DNA of 64,000 nt, from the NCBI GenBank assembly GCA_016715815.1, contig JADJXN010000003.1, forward strand, positions 186,001-250,000, given 5' to 3'. Positions 30,301-38,766 of the stretch are shown here, one piece after another; the first letter of the stretch is position 1, and the number at the start of each line of letters is the position of its first letter. The position numbers and the translations under genes are program-made. Source of the stretch: Oligoflexia bacterium. GTDB lineage: Bacteria > Bdellovibrionota > Bdellovibrionia > JABDDW01. Under the pieces are notes generated by a model. The model was not told the DNA's origin. It did no database searches and saw only the letters and a list, made by a program, of their open reading frames with translations.

Positions 30301-31698
30301 GGCGCTAACTACGTTGCTATTAAATCTCCTGATACCTTAGGCTCAGATATTACTTTAACTCTACCCACTAACATCGTTGATGGTGGCTACTTAACCACAA
30401 ATGCTTCCGGTCAATTATCTTGGGGTTCACCTTCTGGCGCTGGAGATTTAACTGAAGTGCAAGTTGGTACTGGCTTAACTGTTACTAACGGCACAGGACC
30501 TATTCCTACTGTAAGCTTAGGCACTGAGCTAGCTGCTATTAATGGCCTTGCTACCACTGGCTTTGTTAAACGCACTGGTGCTGGGGCTTACTCAACTTCT
30601 GCTATTAGCTTAACCGCTGACATCTCTGGTGTGTTACCTCTTGCCAACGGTGGTACTAATAAAAATATGACTGCCGCTAACGGTGGCATTATTTACTCTG
30701 ATGCTGATTCTATGGAAGTTTTAGCTGCCACTGCTACTGCTGGACAAATCTTACGTTCAGGTGCTAACTCCGCTCCTAGCTGGTCTACCGCTACTTACCC
30801 TGCTACTGCTACTACTGCAGGCACCTTCTTACGTGCTGATGGCACTAACTGGGCTGTATCAGGTATCACCTTACCTAACTCTACTACCGCTAATAGATTA
30901 TTATTCTCATCTGCTGCTAACACCGTCGGTGAGATCGCTGTTGGTACCAATAACCAAGTTCTAAAAGGTGTGACTGCTGGTGCTCCTGTATTTGGTGCCC
31001 TTGTTGCCGCTGATCTTCCTTCAGGCACTGCTTCTGGTACTGGTACTACAAATGCTATTCCTAAATACACCAACGGTGGCTCTGCTATCCTTGGCGATTC
31101 TAATTTAACAGACTCTGGCACCTTAGTTACTTCTGCTGTTCCTGTACAAATTAATAACGTTACTACCACTGGTGGTACAATTACTTTAAGAGAATCTTCA
31201 ACCGGTGGCGCTACAAGATTAACTGGTTTTAGAGCTCCTTCTGATTTAACTGGTGGTGCTGATTCAATCTACACCATGCCTGCAGCTTATCCAGGCTCTA
31301 ACCAATATTTAATGTCAGATGCTTCAGGTAATTTATCTTGGAGCTCACCTGCTGGCGCTGGCGATTTAACCGAAGTTCAAGTTGGTACTGGCTTAACTGT
31401 TACTAACGGCACAGGTCCTATTCCTACTGTAAGCTTAGGTACTGAGCTTGCCGCTATTAATGGCCTGGCTACTACTGGCTTTGTTAAACGCACTGGCGCT
31501 GGGGCTTACTCAACTTCTGCTATTAGCTTAACCGCTGACATCTCTGGTGTGTTACCTCTTGCCAACGGTGGTACTAATAAAAACATGACTGCCGCTAACG
31601 GTGGCATCGTTTGGACTGATGCTGATTCCATGGAAGTCATCGCCGCTGGTACTGCTGGTTACATCTTAACCTCTGGCGGTGCTGGTTCTCCTGCTTGG
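26410..31698 (+). repeat. 1,824-bp tandem repeats, two full and one partial copy
   Basis: The landmark GCTGACCCAACTGCTGCTAC occurs at 26410, 28233 and 30055, giving periods of 1,823 and 1,822 bp. Adding back the missing 1 and 2 bases gives 1,824 bp (608 codons) for both units. Long stretches of the copies are identical or nearly so, for example 26410-26900 against 28233-28720 and 30055-30545. The third copy diverges after about 30590 and ends near 31698. Each unit contains two half-units with the phrase 'LANGGTxKxxTAANGG', so an older duplication lies inside. Confidence 0.92.
27150..28631 (+). CDS. Giant adhesin, middle fragment in shifted frame
   Basis: Continuation of the same protein in the frame produced by the missing base at 27147/27148. 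From 27150 the translation matches the other repeat copies ('ATYPATATTAGTFLRADGTN') up to about 28566, where two bases are missing compared with the sister copies (GGCTACTTAACC elsewhere, GGCTTTAACC here). After that the frame is nonsense and stops at 28631. There is no credible independent start: the first usable codon is an internal GTG at 27318 without a ribosome site. It is best read as the middle of one interrupted gene. Three substitutions unique to this copy cluster within about 45 bp of the 2-base gap. Confidence 0.6.
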   Translation, partial: ATYPATATTAGTFLRADGTNWVASGITLPNSTTANRLLFSSAANTVGEIAVGTNNQVLKGVTGGAPVFGALVSADLPAGTATGTGTTNAIPKYTDGANAVIGNSNLSDSGTLVTSSVPAQINNTGAAGTGGELRLRETSVGGNTQYVGFRAPDSLAANNIYVMPNAFPGSNQYLMSDASGNLSWSSPAGAGDITDVTVSGNGLSVANSSGPAPDISLNNELQALSQLATTGFVKRTGVATYSTSSSINLAADVGATILPLANGGTNKNMTAANGGIVWTDADSMEVIAAGTAGYILTSGGAGAPTWTQTLPVANGGTGTTNGSITGTGALTFTAGGANSNINLVPTGTGTVDVGGKKITSLADPTAATDAATRGWVLANLLSSETDPQVGAMNNNRISKWNGTALVDSNLSDDGTTVSSDKTFAVNNGATSGGSIRVLEDSDNGANYVAIKSPDTLGSDITLTLPTNIVDGGFNHKCFRSIILGFIFWCWRFN

Positions 31699-34557
31699 AC
31701 TGACTTATCTACTATTTATGTAAAACGCGATGGTTCTTCTTCTATGTCTGGAGACTGGGATCTTAACGGCGCAACTGCAGGCGGTACAATTAAAATCACA
31801 GGCCTTGCTGACCCAACAGCTTCAGATGGCGCAGTAAACAAAGGTTATGCAGATACCACTTATGCAGCATCAGCTTCTCTTGCTAGCTATGTTAAAAGAG
31901 ATGGTACCACTGCTCTAACAGGCAACTGGGATGTTGGTAACTATTATTTAACAAATCTTGCCTCTACCCGCATTGGCTCTGCCGGTGCCCCAAGTGCAAG
32001 TATACATATTTCAAAAAGTGTTAACACTGGTAACTCATTAGACCCTGGTATTTTAGTTGCCAATACTTCAACTGCAACACACTCAAATGCTGGCGTTACA
32101 GTACAAGGTAATAACGGTACTGTAAGTGGTGCGCTACTTGCTGACGGTTTAGGTACAAGTAACGTTATTGGCGGTACATCAACAGGTGTGGCTTTAGGTA
32201 CAGAAACATCTCACCCATTAGTATTTTACACAGCACTAGCCGAACGCTTAAAAGTTGATGCTGATGGCGGCTTACAATTTACAAATTTAAGTACTTCTTC
32301 AGTTTCAGAATCTGGTAAAGCAAAAATCTACTATGATACTGAAGATAACAAATTAAAAGTTTCATATAATGGCGCCGCTTATGCTGATTTAGCTGGCGCA
32401 AGTGGTGGCGGTGTTACAACTATGACAGCTGTTGGCTCTTCACCAAACGCTAATGGAGCTACAATTTCAGGTACTGACCTTACACTTCAACCTGCAGATG
32501 CTACAAACCCTGGTGTGGTTACAGCTGGTACTCAAACCATTGCAGGTGCAAAAACATTTAATTCACAATTAACAGTTTCTTCAACCACAGTACCTCAGCA
32601 AATTGTTACAGCTTCTTCTGGAAACGTTAGATTAGATTTAAGACGTCCTGCAGGTACTGATGTAACCCAGTTGTTATTTGGTACAGCTGCTGCCACTGAT
32701 TATCAAATCGGTGAATTTGCCGACAGTAAGCTTCAAATTAGAAGTGTAGGCACCCCTGCAAATGGTATTACACTTGATGGCTCCAATGGAAGTGTTGGTA
32801 TCGGCACTTCAAGCCCTAAAGGCGCAGCAGCAGTTGCTCAGGCAATTGATGTTGGTACTGCAGGCCAAATGTCTTCACTACAATTAGGTACAGATGGCTC
32901 ATTTATGGGCTTTAACATATATTACAATGGTGGTTGGAAGTATAAAGGTAATGGCACAGCCTCTTTTCTCCGTGAAGACAATACAGAAGGTCTTCAATTT
33001 GCTGTAGCACCATCAAATAGCGGTGGCACAGATGCTGCTGCTAGCCCTATATATGCTATGAGAATTAATCCCAGCGGAGCGATCGCTCTTGGTGGACTCA
33101 ATTTAGCCAACGAGCCTTTAGAAGTTGGTGGCTCAGGTCGTGCTTTCTTTGGTAACGGCGCTGGGGCTTCACGCTCTGGTCTTTTAATTGATGGCGATGA
33201 GGGTGGCGCAACCTACGCCCGTATTGAATCTTATAAGTATGGCACCGGCGGCATACCTTTACAAATTAACCCTAACGGAGGTGCTGTTGGTATTGGTAAC
33301 GCGGTCCCCACACACCCATTAGATGTTACAACAGCAACAACTTATTCAACAATGCGTTTAAAAAACACAAGCCAAGCTGCAGCTACAGCGTTTTCTGTTC
33401 TACCCTGGAACGGTACTGTTTACTTAAGTGCTGGTGCCCGCCTTGATAATGGTACTTGGGTACTTGATAATACAAATAGTAATAACAGCCAATTATTAGT
33501 TATGCAGCCTGGAACAGGTGTAAGATGGTACGCAAGTGATAGCGCCACACCAAATGGAAACTGGACAATAGCTAGCAACGTAGGTTTATGGAACGCTGCT
33601 GGTGCATGGGTTGGTCCTATTGCTTCATCAAGTATGAGTGGTACCACTACCTATATTCCTAAATTTACAACTGCAAATACTGTAGGTAACTCAAGTATTT
33701 CTGATAACGGCTCAGTCGTAAATATAGCAAACCTATATTTTAACGTTGGTAATAAGCGTGTGGTTGATGCTAACGACAGCTGGTTGCGTTTAAACCAAGC
33801 AGCTGACTTCACCTCAGGTACTCATATACCATATAATTTAAATGCTGGTGCTAACGGTGGTGTAACAGTTGGTGGAAACTATTACGCCCCAGGCAACGGT
33901 ATTTTACATGTACAGAACCAAATCATGACAACAGGTGGTGGTGGAGCAAGCACTGATGTATTAATAGGTACAGCCGTTTCAAATGCATCACTTGTAACTA
34001 ATAGAGGTAGCCTTGGTACAAACCAAAACGATTCTCTAAATCTTTCCAATATTGGTTTTAAAACTGGTAACAGTGTTTCATTAGGGGTTAAGGCTATTCG
34101 TAGATCAGCAGGCGCTGATTGGACAAGTACAACTTTAAGAATTGGACCCGATGTCGATAACTCACCCAATATTTATGGTGCAGGTATTAGATTTGATTTA
34201 TACGACGGCTCAATTAAAATTGACAGAACCATTGCAGGTGCTTCAGCAACAGATACTGATGGTTCCATTGATTTTTCATCAGCTAATGCTATTAGTACAA
34301 GCTATGATTGCACAAATTCTGCAAATGAAATCTCACTTAATGGTTTAAGAAGTGGTGGTGTTTATACACTTGTTGTTACCGGCACCGGCACCGCAAGATG
34401 TCAGTTAAACACATCTGTAACAGGTATTGAAGCTGCCACTGTTACATACAAATTTCAAAACGCTAATGCAGGTAGAATTGCATCAAAGCACACAGTTTAC
34501 ACATTCATGAGAGTTGGGGATGTGGTTTATGTCTCCTGGGCCCCTGGCTTTAACTAA
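28555..34557 (+). CDS. Giant adhesin, C-terminal fragment
   Basis: About 2,000 residues, collinear with the upstream fragments from 28567 (the codon at 28555 is nominal and has no ribosome site). It holds the rest of the 608-residue repeats to about 31698. More tail-fibre units follow ('YVKRDGSSSMSGDWDLNG', 'LADPTASDGAVNKGYADT'), then a long non-repetitive C-terminus with 'VGIGTSSPKG', 'GAVGIGNAVPTHPLDV' and a compact end domain containing two Cys ('YDCTNS', 'ARCQLN') that closes 'VGDVVYVSWAPGFN'. The terminal domain probably supplies the tip, by analogy with phage fibres (inference). With both indels corrected the whole protein would be about 4,778 residues. Confidence 0.8.
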   Translation: MMVALTTNASGQLSWGSFSGAGDLTEVQVGTGLTVTNGTGPIPTVSLGTELAAINGLATTGFVKRTGAGAYSTSSSIDLSADVGATVLPLANGGTSKALTAANGGIIYSDADSMEVLAATATAGQILRSGANSAPSWSTATYPATATTAGTFLRADGTNWVASGITLPNSTTANRLLFSSAANTVGEIAVGTNNQVLKGVTGGAPVFGSLVTADLPAGTATGTGTTNAIPKYTDGANAVIGNSNLSDSGTLITAAVPAQINNTGAAGTGGELRLRETSVGGNTQYVGFRAPDSLAANNIYVMPNAFPGSNQYLMSDASGNLSWSSPAGAGDITDVTVSGNGLSVANSSGPAPDISLNAELQALSQLATTGFVKRTGVATYSTSSSINLAADVGATILPLANGGSSKALTAANGGIVWTDADSMEVLAAGTSGYILTSGGAGSPAWTQTLPITNGGTGTTNGSITGSAALTFTAGGANSNINLVPTGTGTVDVGGKKITSLADPTAATDAATRGWVLANLLSSETDPQVGAMNNNRISKWNGTALVDSNLSDDGTTVSSDKTFAVNNGATSGGSIRVLEDSDNGANYVAIKSPDTLGSDITLTLPTNIVDGGYLTTNASGQLSWGSPSGAGDLTEVQVGTGLTVTNGTGPIPTVSLGTELAAINGLATTGFVKRTGAGAYSTSAISLTADISGVLPLANGGTNKNMTAANGGIIYSDADSMEVLAATATAGQILRSGANSAPSWSTATYPATATTAGTFLRADGTNWAVSGITLPNSTTANRLLFSSAANTVGEIAVGTNNQVLKGVTAGAPVFGALVAADLPSGTASGTGTTNAIPKYTNGGSAILGDSNLTDSGTLVTSAVPVQINNVTTTGGTITLRESSTGGATRLTGFRAPSDLTGGADSIYTMPAAYPGSNQYLMSDASGNLSWSSPAGAGDLTEVQVGTGLTVTNGTGPIPTVSLGTELAAINGLATTGFVKRTGAGAYSTSAISLTADISGVLPLANGGTNKNMTAANGGIVWTDADSMEVIAAGTAGYILTSGGAGSPAWTDLSTIYVKRDGSSSMSGDWDLNGATAGGTIKITGLADPTASDGAVNKGYADTTYAASASLASYVKRDGTTALTGNWDVGNYYLTNLASTRIGSAGAPSASIHISKSVNTGNSLDPGILVANTSTATHSNAGVTVQGNNGTVSGALLADGLGTSNVIGGTSTGVALGTETSHPLVFYTALAERLKVDADGGLQFTNLSTSSVSESGKAKIYYDTEDNKLKVSYNGAAYADLAGASGGGVTTMTAVGSSPNANGATISGTDLTLQPADATNPGVVTAGTQTIAGAKTFNSQLTVSSTTVPQQIVTASSGNVRLDLRRPAGTDVTQLLFGTAAATDYQIGEFADSKLQIRSVGTPANGITLDGSNGSVGIGTSSPKGAAAVAQAIDVGTAGQMSSLQLGTDGSFMGFNIYYNGGWKYKGNGTASFLREDNTEGLQFAVAPSNSGGTDAAASPIYAMRINPSGAIALGGLNLANEPLEVGGSGRAFFGNGAGASRSGLLIDGDEGGATYARIESYKYGTGGIPLQINPNGGAVGIGNAVPTHPLDVTTATTYSTMRLKNTSQAAATAFSVLPWNGTVYLSAGARLDNGTWVLDNTNSNNSQLLVMQPGTGVRWYASDSATPNGNWTIASNVGLWNAAGAWVGPIASSSMSGTTTYIPKFTTANTVGNSSISDNGSVVNIANLYFNVGNKRVVDANDSWLRLNQAADFTSGTHIPYNLNAGANGGVTVGGNYYAPGNGILHVQNQIMTTGGGGASTDVLIGTAVSNASLVTNRGSLGTNQNDSLNLSNIGFKTGNSVSLGVKAIRRSAGADWTSTTLRIGPDVDNSPNIYGAGIRFDLYDGSIKIDRTIAGASATDTDGSIDFSSANAISTSYDCTNSANEISLNGLRSGGVYTLVVTGTGTARCQLNTSVTGIEAATVTYKFQNANAGRIASKHTVYTFMRVGDVVYVSWAPGFN

Positions 34558-34641
34558 GCTTTTAAAAGTCTTATATGTTTAACTTGCATAAACTTTTAAT
34601 TTGATTAGATAATTGATTAGATAAAGGCGAGGCATAATTAA

Positions 34642-37614
34642 ATGGTTTATAAAGTACTATATAGATTACTTATCATTTTAGCTCTTGTGTCCTCGCAAGT
34701 TCCTATTCCTAAAGCTTTCTCACAAGCCATGATTCCATTCATGTATATTCCCATGCCTAAAGGTTGCCCAGGCGGCTCCCATGTTTATACCTACACTGGG
34801 GCTGTTCAAACACACACAGTCCCTAGTGGCTGTTATGCAGCTTCTGTTAAAATATGGTCAGCTGGTGGTGGTGGTTCTTACTATAACGCTAGCTATGGTT
34901 CCACTGGTGGTGCCGGTGGTTTTGCAACAGCCAATCTTGTGCTCACCCCTGGTGAAACAATAAATGTTGTAGTTGGCGGCGGAGGTTCTCGCGGTATGTT
35001 TGGCCAAGGTGCTCCTGTTGCAGGCCCTGTTACTACAAACCCTGGTGGTTGGGGCGGTGGTAGTGGTTTAGGTAATGGCGGTAACGGTGGCGGTTACAAC
35101 ACTGCTGGTACAATTTATTTAGCGGGTGGCGGCGGTGGTTCTTCAGGAATTTATCGCGGTGCTGTTAGCCAAGCAAACACCATTATTATAGTTGGTGGTG
35201 GTGGTGGTGGTGCAGCTTTAAGTGATAGCGGTCAAAGAGATAGCACAACAAACTCCATGAGGGGTAAGGCCAATTACGAAGGATCTTATGTCCAATGTTA
35301 TGATGGTTATTCAAACGATGCTACTAGTGTTGGCTGGAGAGCATGTGCAAATAACGCAGCTAACATGGACGGAGCTAACGGTTCAAACGCCTCAGGTGCT
35401 TGGCTTGGCGGTGGGGGCGGTGGTGGTTGGATTGGAGGTTCCTCTGGTGGCACATATGCGTCTGATGTAGGTTTAGGTGGAGCAGCAGGCTATACACAAA
35501 ATGGCGGCGCAGGACAAGGTGTTTCAGGTTACTCTATGACAAACGGTAGTGCCTCTTCAGCGCCCGGCACAGGCGATGGCGATTATACTACAGGTGTTGC
35601 TGTAGGTGGTAATTCAGGTAACAGCTACAACGGTGGACCAGGAAAAATTGTTTTTACATACACACAAACAGATGGAATTTGTACTGTTACAAAAACTGCT
35701 TATACAGCCTCTATAACTATGTACACGGTTCCTGAAGATTGTTCTTCCCTAGGTTTTAAAGTTTGGGGAGCTGGTGGTGGTGGTGGTAGTGCTGCAGCTG
35801 GTGGTGGAGGCGGTTACATTCAAGGTGTGCTTAATAATTTATTACCAGGTCAAACACTAAGGCTTTATGTGGGCACTGGTGGTCAGCGTGTAACTACACC
35901 GCAAGATTTTGGCTCTGGTGGCGGTGGTGGTCTATCTCGCGTAACAAATAGTAATGGAACTGTGAATTACCTAATTGCAGGTGCTGGGGGCGGTGGCGGA
36001 CGAGGCGCCTATGGTGGAGCAGGTGGTGGTAGTACTGGTCAAGCAGGTGCTGGAGGCGCTTATGGCGGTGGCGGTGGTACCCAAGTTGGTGGTGGAGCAG
36101 CTGGAGCTGGCGGTGGTGTAGCAGGCAGTGCAAGTAATGGTGGTGCAGGTGCCGAATGGAGTACCAGCACCGGCGGCGGTTCAAGTGGTGGAGGACATGC
36201 TGGTAGAAGTACAACATATTTAAATTTTGGTTCTGGTGGTGGTGGTGCTGGTTATTATGGTGGTGGCGGTGGTGGTGTTTTAAGCCCACAGTATCCCGCT
36301 TATGGTGGTGGTGGTGGCTCAAGTTGGTATGATCCAACCAATGTAAGTAATGCCACACTTAGCTCTGGAAACCTTGCAACAGCTGGTAATAGTTCAGATG
36401 CAGACCGTAGCGGTTACGCTGACGGCGGAACTGCAAATGGTAACGGAGATACTGGTATTATTGTTGTGACAAGCCCCGATGAAATTCTTGGTATTTGCCC
36501 TCTTCCCTGGGGCGGATCAATTGTGGAACCTTCAAGCGTAACAGCCTATTCTGCAACATCAGGTATTCCTGGCTTTTCAGCTACATGCACAACTAATAGC
36601 GAACAAAGAGTCTGCCAATCTAACAACACACTTACTGGCTCTTTTACAAATCAAAACTGCACTCAATATTGTGCAGCCCCCGCTCAAGATGTCACAATTT
36701 CTGCTGCAACAAACCGTGTTAGCCACCCTTATATTTATAGCTTTACAAATAACCAGCCTGTTTATTTCTCAGCTCTTAATGGTGGGGTACCACTTAACAC
36801 ATCTACAGTTTATTACCTAACCCCACCAACAAGTAGCGGTCAATCAACCGCCTACTACACTCTTCGCTCAACACCCAATGGAGCAACTATTGATATTACC
36901 TCTGACGGTGTGGCCACAACAAGAATTGTTCCTTTTTACTCAGCAAGTACTGCTGTAGATAGTTATTCAACAAATACTGGTGCAGCTGGAGCCGCCAACT
37001 GTGTAGCAGCAAAAACAACTGGAACATGTCAATCAAGCGGAAGTTTTAGCCCAGCACTATCTACCTATTTAACCTGCGGACAACAGTGTAATCTGCCCTG
37101 GGGTGGTACAATATCATCCACATCAAATTATAATAGCTCTGTTACAGCCTATAGCACTGCAGGCCCTCTTTACTACCCTTCAAGCTGCGCTTCAAATTCT
37201 CAGACAAGAACTTGCCAATACTCAACTGGAACACTTACTGGAAGTTATACAAACCAAAGTTGTGATCAACAATGCTGTGGCTGCACAGGTCAACAAATGG
37301 TTAATTGTAACCCAGGTGCTGGCTACTGGCCAGGGTTACCTTATATCACAAACTGGGCTGGAACTTATTGTGTTGCAGGCGGAGGAACCTGCTACACTGG
37401 TGGCGGATATTGTTGGACAAGCCAATATATTTCTAACATTACATTTAACTGTCCCACTGCCGGACCTGAGTCAAACTGTGTTCAGGGTAATCCCGCTCAC
37501 ACTGTAGATGTGACTTGCCCAGGAACTGTTAATGCAACTTGGAATTGCGATGGCGCAACTTGTAGCCCTGCTAGTGGTTACTCTGGTACAGGTCAATCTT
37601 GTACTTGTTTTTAA
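34642..37614 (+). CDS. Secreted glycine-rich, Cys-rich surface protein
   Basis: Protein of 990 residues following the giant adhesin gene by 84 bp. The signal peptide 'YRLLIILALVSSQ' ends near 'KAFSQA'. Two glycine-rich domains follow. Each opens with a beta segment such as 'HTVPSGCYAASVKIWSAGGG' or 'YTVPEDCSSLGFKVWGAGGG' and continues into long Gly runs ending 'GKIVFTY' or 'GIIVVTSP'. The C-terminal third (from about 36490) is Cys-rich. It has two modules sharing 'LPWGGxI...SVTAY...R.C...LTGS.TNQ.C' and a terminal domain ending 'GTGQSCTCF'. It is probably an extracellular partner of the fibre or an independent adhesin (inference). Ribosome site AGGCGAGG precedes the ATG. Confidence 0.85.
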   Translation: MVYKVLYRLLIILALVSSQVPIPKAFSQAMIPFMYIPMPKGCPGGSHVYTYTGAVQTHTVPSGCYAASVKIWSAGGGGSYYNASYGSTGGAGGFATANLVLTPGETINVVVGGGGSRGMFGQGAPVAGPVTTNPGGWGGGSGLGNGGNGGGYNTAGTIYLAGGGGGSSGIYRGAVSQANTIIIVGGGGGGAALSDSGQRDSTTNSMRGKANYEGSYVQCYDGYSNDATSVGWRACANNAANMDGANGSNASGAWLGGGGGGGWIGGSSGGTYASDVGLGGAAGYTQNGGAGQGVSGYSMTNGSASSAPGTGDGDYTTGVAVGGNSGNSYNGGPGKIVFTYTQTDGICTVTKTAYTASITMYTVPEDCSSLGFKVWGAGGGGGSAAAGGGGGYIQGVLNNLLPGQTLRLYVGTGGQRVTTPQDFGSGGGGGLSRVTNSNGTVNYLIAGAGGGGGRGAYGGAGGGSTGQAGAGGAYGGGGGTQVGGGAAGAGGGVAGSASNGGAGAEWSTSTGGGSSGGGHAGRSTTYLNFGSGGGGAGYYGGGGGGVLSPQYPAYGGGGGSSWYDPTNVSNATLSSGNLATAGNSSDADRSGYADGGTANGNGDTGIIVVTSPDEILGICPLPWGGSIVEPSSVTAYSATSGIPGFSATCTTNSEQRVCQSNNTLTGSFTNQNCTQYCAAPAQDVTISAATNRVSHPYIYSFTNNQPVYFSALNGGVPLNTSTVYYLTPPTSSGQSTAYYTLRSTPNGATIDITSDGVATTRIVPFYSASTAVDSYSTNTGAAGAANCVAAKTTGTCQSSGSFSPALSTYLTCGQQCNLPWGGTISSTSNYNSSVTAYSTAGPLYYPSSCASNSQTRTCQYSTGTLTGSYTNQSCDQQCCGCTGQQMVNCNPGAGYWPGLPYITNWAGTYCVAGGGTCYTGGGYCWTSQYISNITFNCPTAGPESNCVQGNPAHTVDVTCPGTVNATWNCDGATCSPASGYSGTGQSCTCF

Positions 37615-37636
37615 ATATATTTTAGGTAAATTTATT

Positions 37637-38137
37637 ATGTTCAAAAAAACAACTTTTTTAGTTTCAGTAGGAATAATTTTAATAACACTAGTGTATTTTA
37701 TCAGTGAATTTAGAAAGCAAAAAATAAATCCAGAGATACCGCCTCCCATTTCTCAGCAAAACAGCAATACAAAACCTGACCCCCAAAAACCAATTATGGC
37801 AACAGAAGCAACTCCAGCAGCTAGAACAGACTTTCAAAATAAAGTAATTAGTGAAACGTTAAATATCAGACCAGAGCGCCCTGATTTAACTAAATTAAAT
37901 TCTAAAACCTGTGAAAAGGAACTTAACGCAACATTGTTATTAAGTTACCGGCTTAAAAAAGTAACGTTTTTCTTTTCCACCATTCATTGTCTAAAAAATG
38001 TTTATAAATTTAATAAAGATCTTTATTCCCAATATGAAAAAATGGTTGTAGCAGCAGCCGCTCAAGAAAAAACTTTTGTCTTTAATGGTAAAACCTATAA
38101 CCTCTCTGAAGAGAGCTTAATTAAAAATTCAAAATGA
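37637..38137 (+). CDS. Small single-span membrane protein in the adhesin locus
   Basis: Not recognised. The start at 37637 ('MFKKTTFLVSVGIILITLVY') gives 166 residues with one N-terminal membrane segment. An AGG lies upstream, and the longer in-frame reading from 37532 overlaps the previous gene. After a Pro/Gln-rich linker the domain contains 'NSKTCEKELNATLLLSYRL' and 'TIHCLKNVYKF', with two Cys that may pair. Its start is 22 bp after the glycine-rich gene stop and its own stop overlaps the next gene by four bases. An assembly or export helper for the surface proteins is conceivable from context only. Confidence 0.7.
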   Translation: MFKKTTFLVSVGIILITLVYFISEFRKQKINPEIPPPISQQNSNTKPDPQKPIMATEATPAARTDFQNKVISETLNIRPERPDLTKLNSKTCEKELNATLLLSYRLKKVTFFFSTIHCLKNVYKFNKDLYSQYEKMVVAAAAQEKTFVFNGKTYNLSEESLIKNSK

Positions 38138-38766
38138 AACTTTTTAAAAAAACATACTTAATAAATATTTTTTTAACAGCTTTTGTTCTTATTGCTGCCG
38201 CAAGTATCATTTCATTTTTTTACTACAAAAATTTAAAAACTGCACTTGAGGCAAATACTAAAAAATATATTTACACCCTTAACTTAACTCCTAATGAAGA
38301 GCAAAAAATAATTGATGATATTTTTTATTCAAAAATATTTAATAATATTAAACTACAACACATTAATGCATCAGTGTTGCGCGTTAAATGCCAGTTATAC
38401 ACACTCACGCAAGCCATTGCCACATCAAGAAATAAGAAAAAAATAATTTTGGGAATTACTAATGATTGTAATGAAAAAGTTTACTCTAAAAGAGAAGTTA
38501 CTCAGATTAATAATAATTTTGATAAAATTTTAAGTGGCATACAGGAAGTTGAGTTTTTTGGCCAAAAATCTAATGCCGATTATAAGAGCCTAATTACACT
38601 CACAAGTAGCTTTAATAAATACAATGAAAGGGCTCTTAAATTACATGCTCAAATAAACGCTCTGTATAACACTAAAAATCCTTCTAACGTTCAAACTCCA
38701 GCGGCAACACCCATGCCAAAACCTGCACTACCACCACCTGCGTCTGAAGGAACACTACCCCAATAA
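38134..38766 (+). CDS. Single-span membrane protein with Pro-rich tail
   Basis: Not recognised. It has 210 residues with one N-terminal membrane segment ('LINIFLTAFVLIAAASIIS'), a helical extracytoplasmic part with two Cys ('RVKCQLY', 'ITNDCNEK'), and a C-terminal Ala/Pro-rich tail, 'TPMPKPALPPPASEG'. It overlaps the preceding gene by ATGA. Like that gene it has a short cytoplasmic Lys-rich N-terminus, so the pair may be related partners. Its last 12 bases overlap the convergent acyl-CoA dehydrogenase gene. Confidence 0.7.
   Translation: MKLFKKTYLINIFLTAFVLIAAASIISFFYYKNLKTALEANTKKYIYTLNLTPNEEQKIIDDIFYSKIFNNIKLQHINASVLRVKCQLYTLTQAIATSRNKKKIILGITNDCNEKVYSKREVTQINNNFDKILSGIQEVEFFGQKSNADYKSLITLTSSFNKYNERALKLHAQINALYNTKNPSNVQTPAATPMPKPALPPPASEGTLPQ

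Noticed and set aside
20224..34557. Prophage tail region
   Set aside because: The fibre-like gene has a signal peptide and no capsid, baseplate, holin or integrase genes around it; a cellular exported adhesin fits better.
34558..34641. Direct repeat TTGATTAGATAA twice before the glycine-rich gene
   Set aside because: Short, AT-rich and only two copies; likely by chance.
35894..36358. Minus-strand 154-residue His-rich reading frame
   Set aside because: It is the complement of poly-Gly codons (GGT/GGC read as ACC/CAC-type) inside the glycine-rich protein gene; no start signal.
38755..38766. Frameshift or missing terminator at the 12-bp convergent overlap
   Set aside because: Both C-termini look natural and short convergent overlaps are common in compact genomes.
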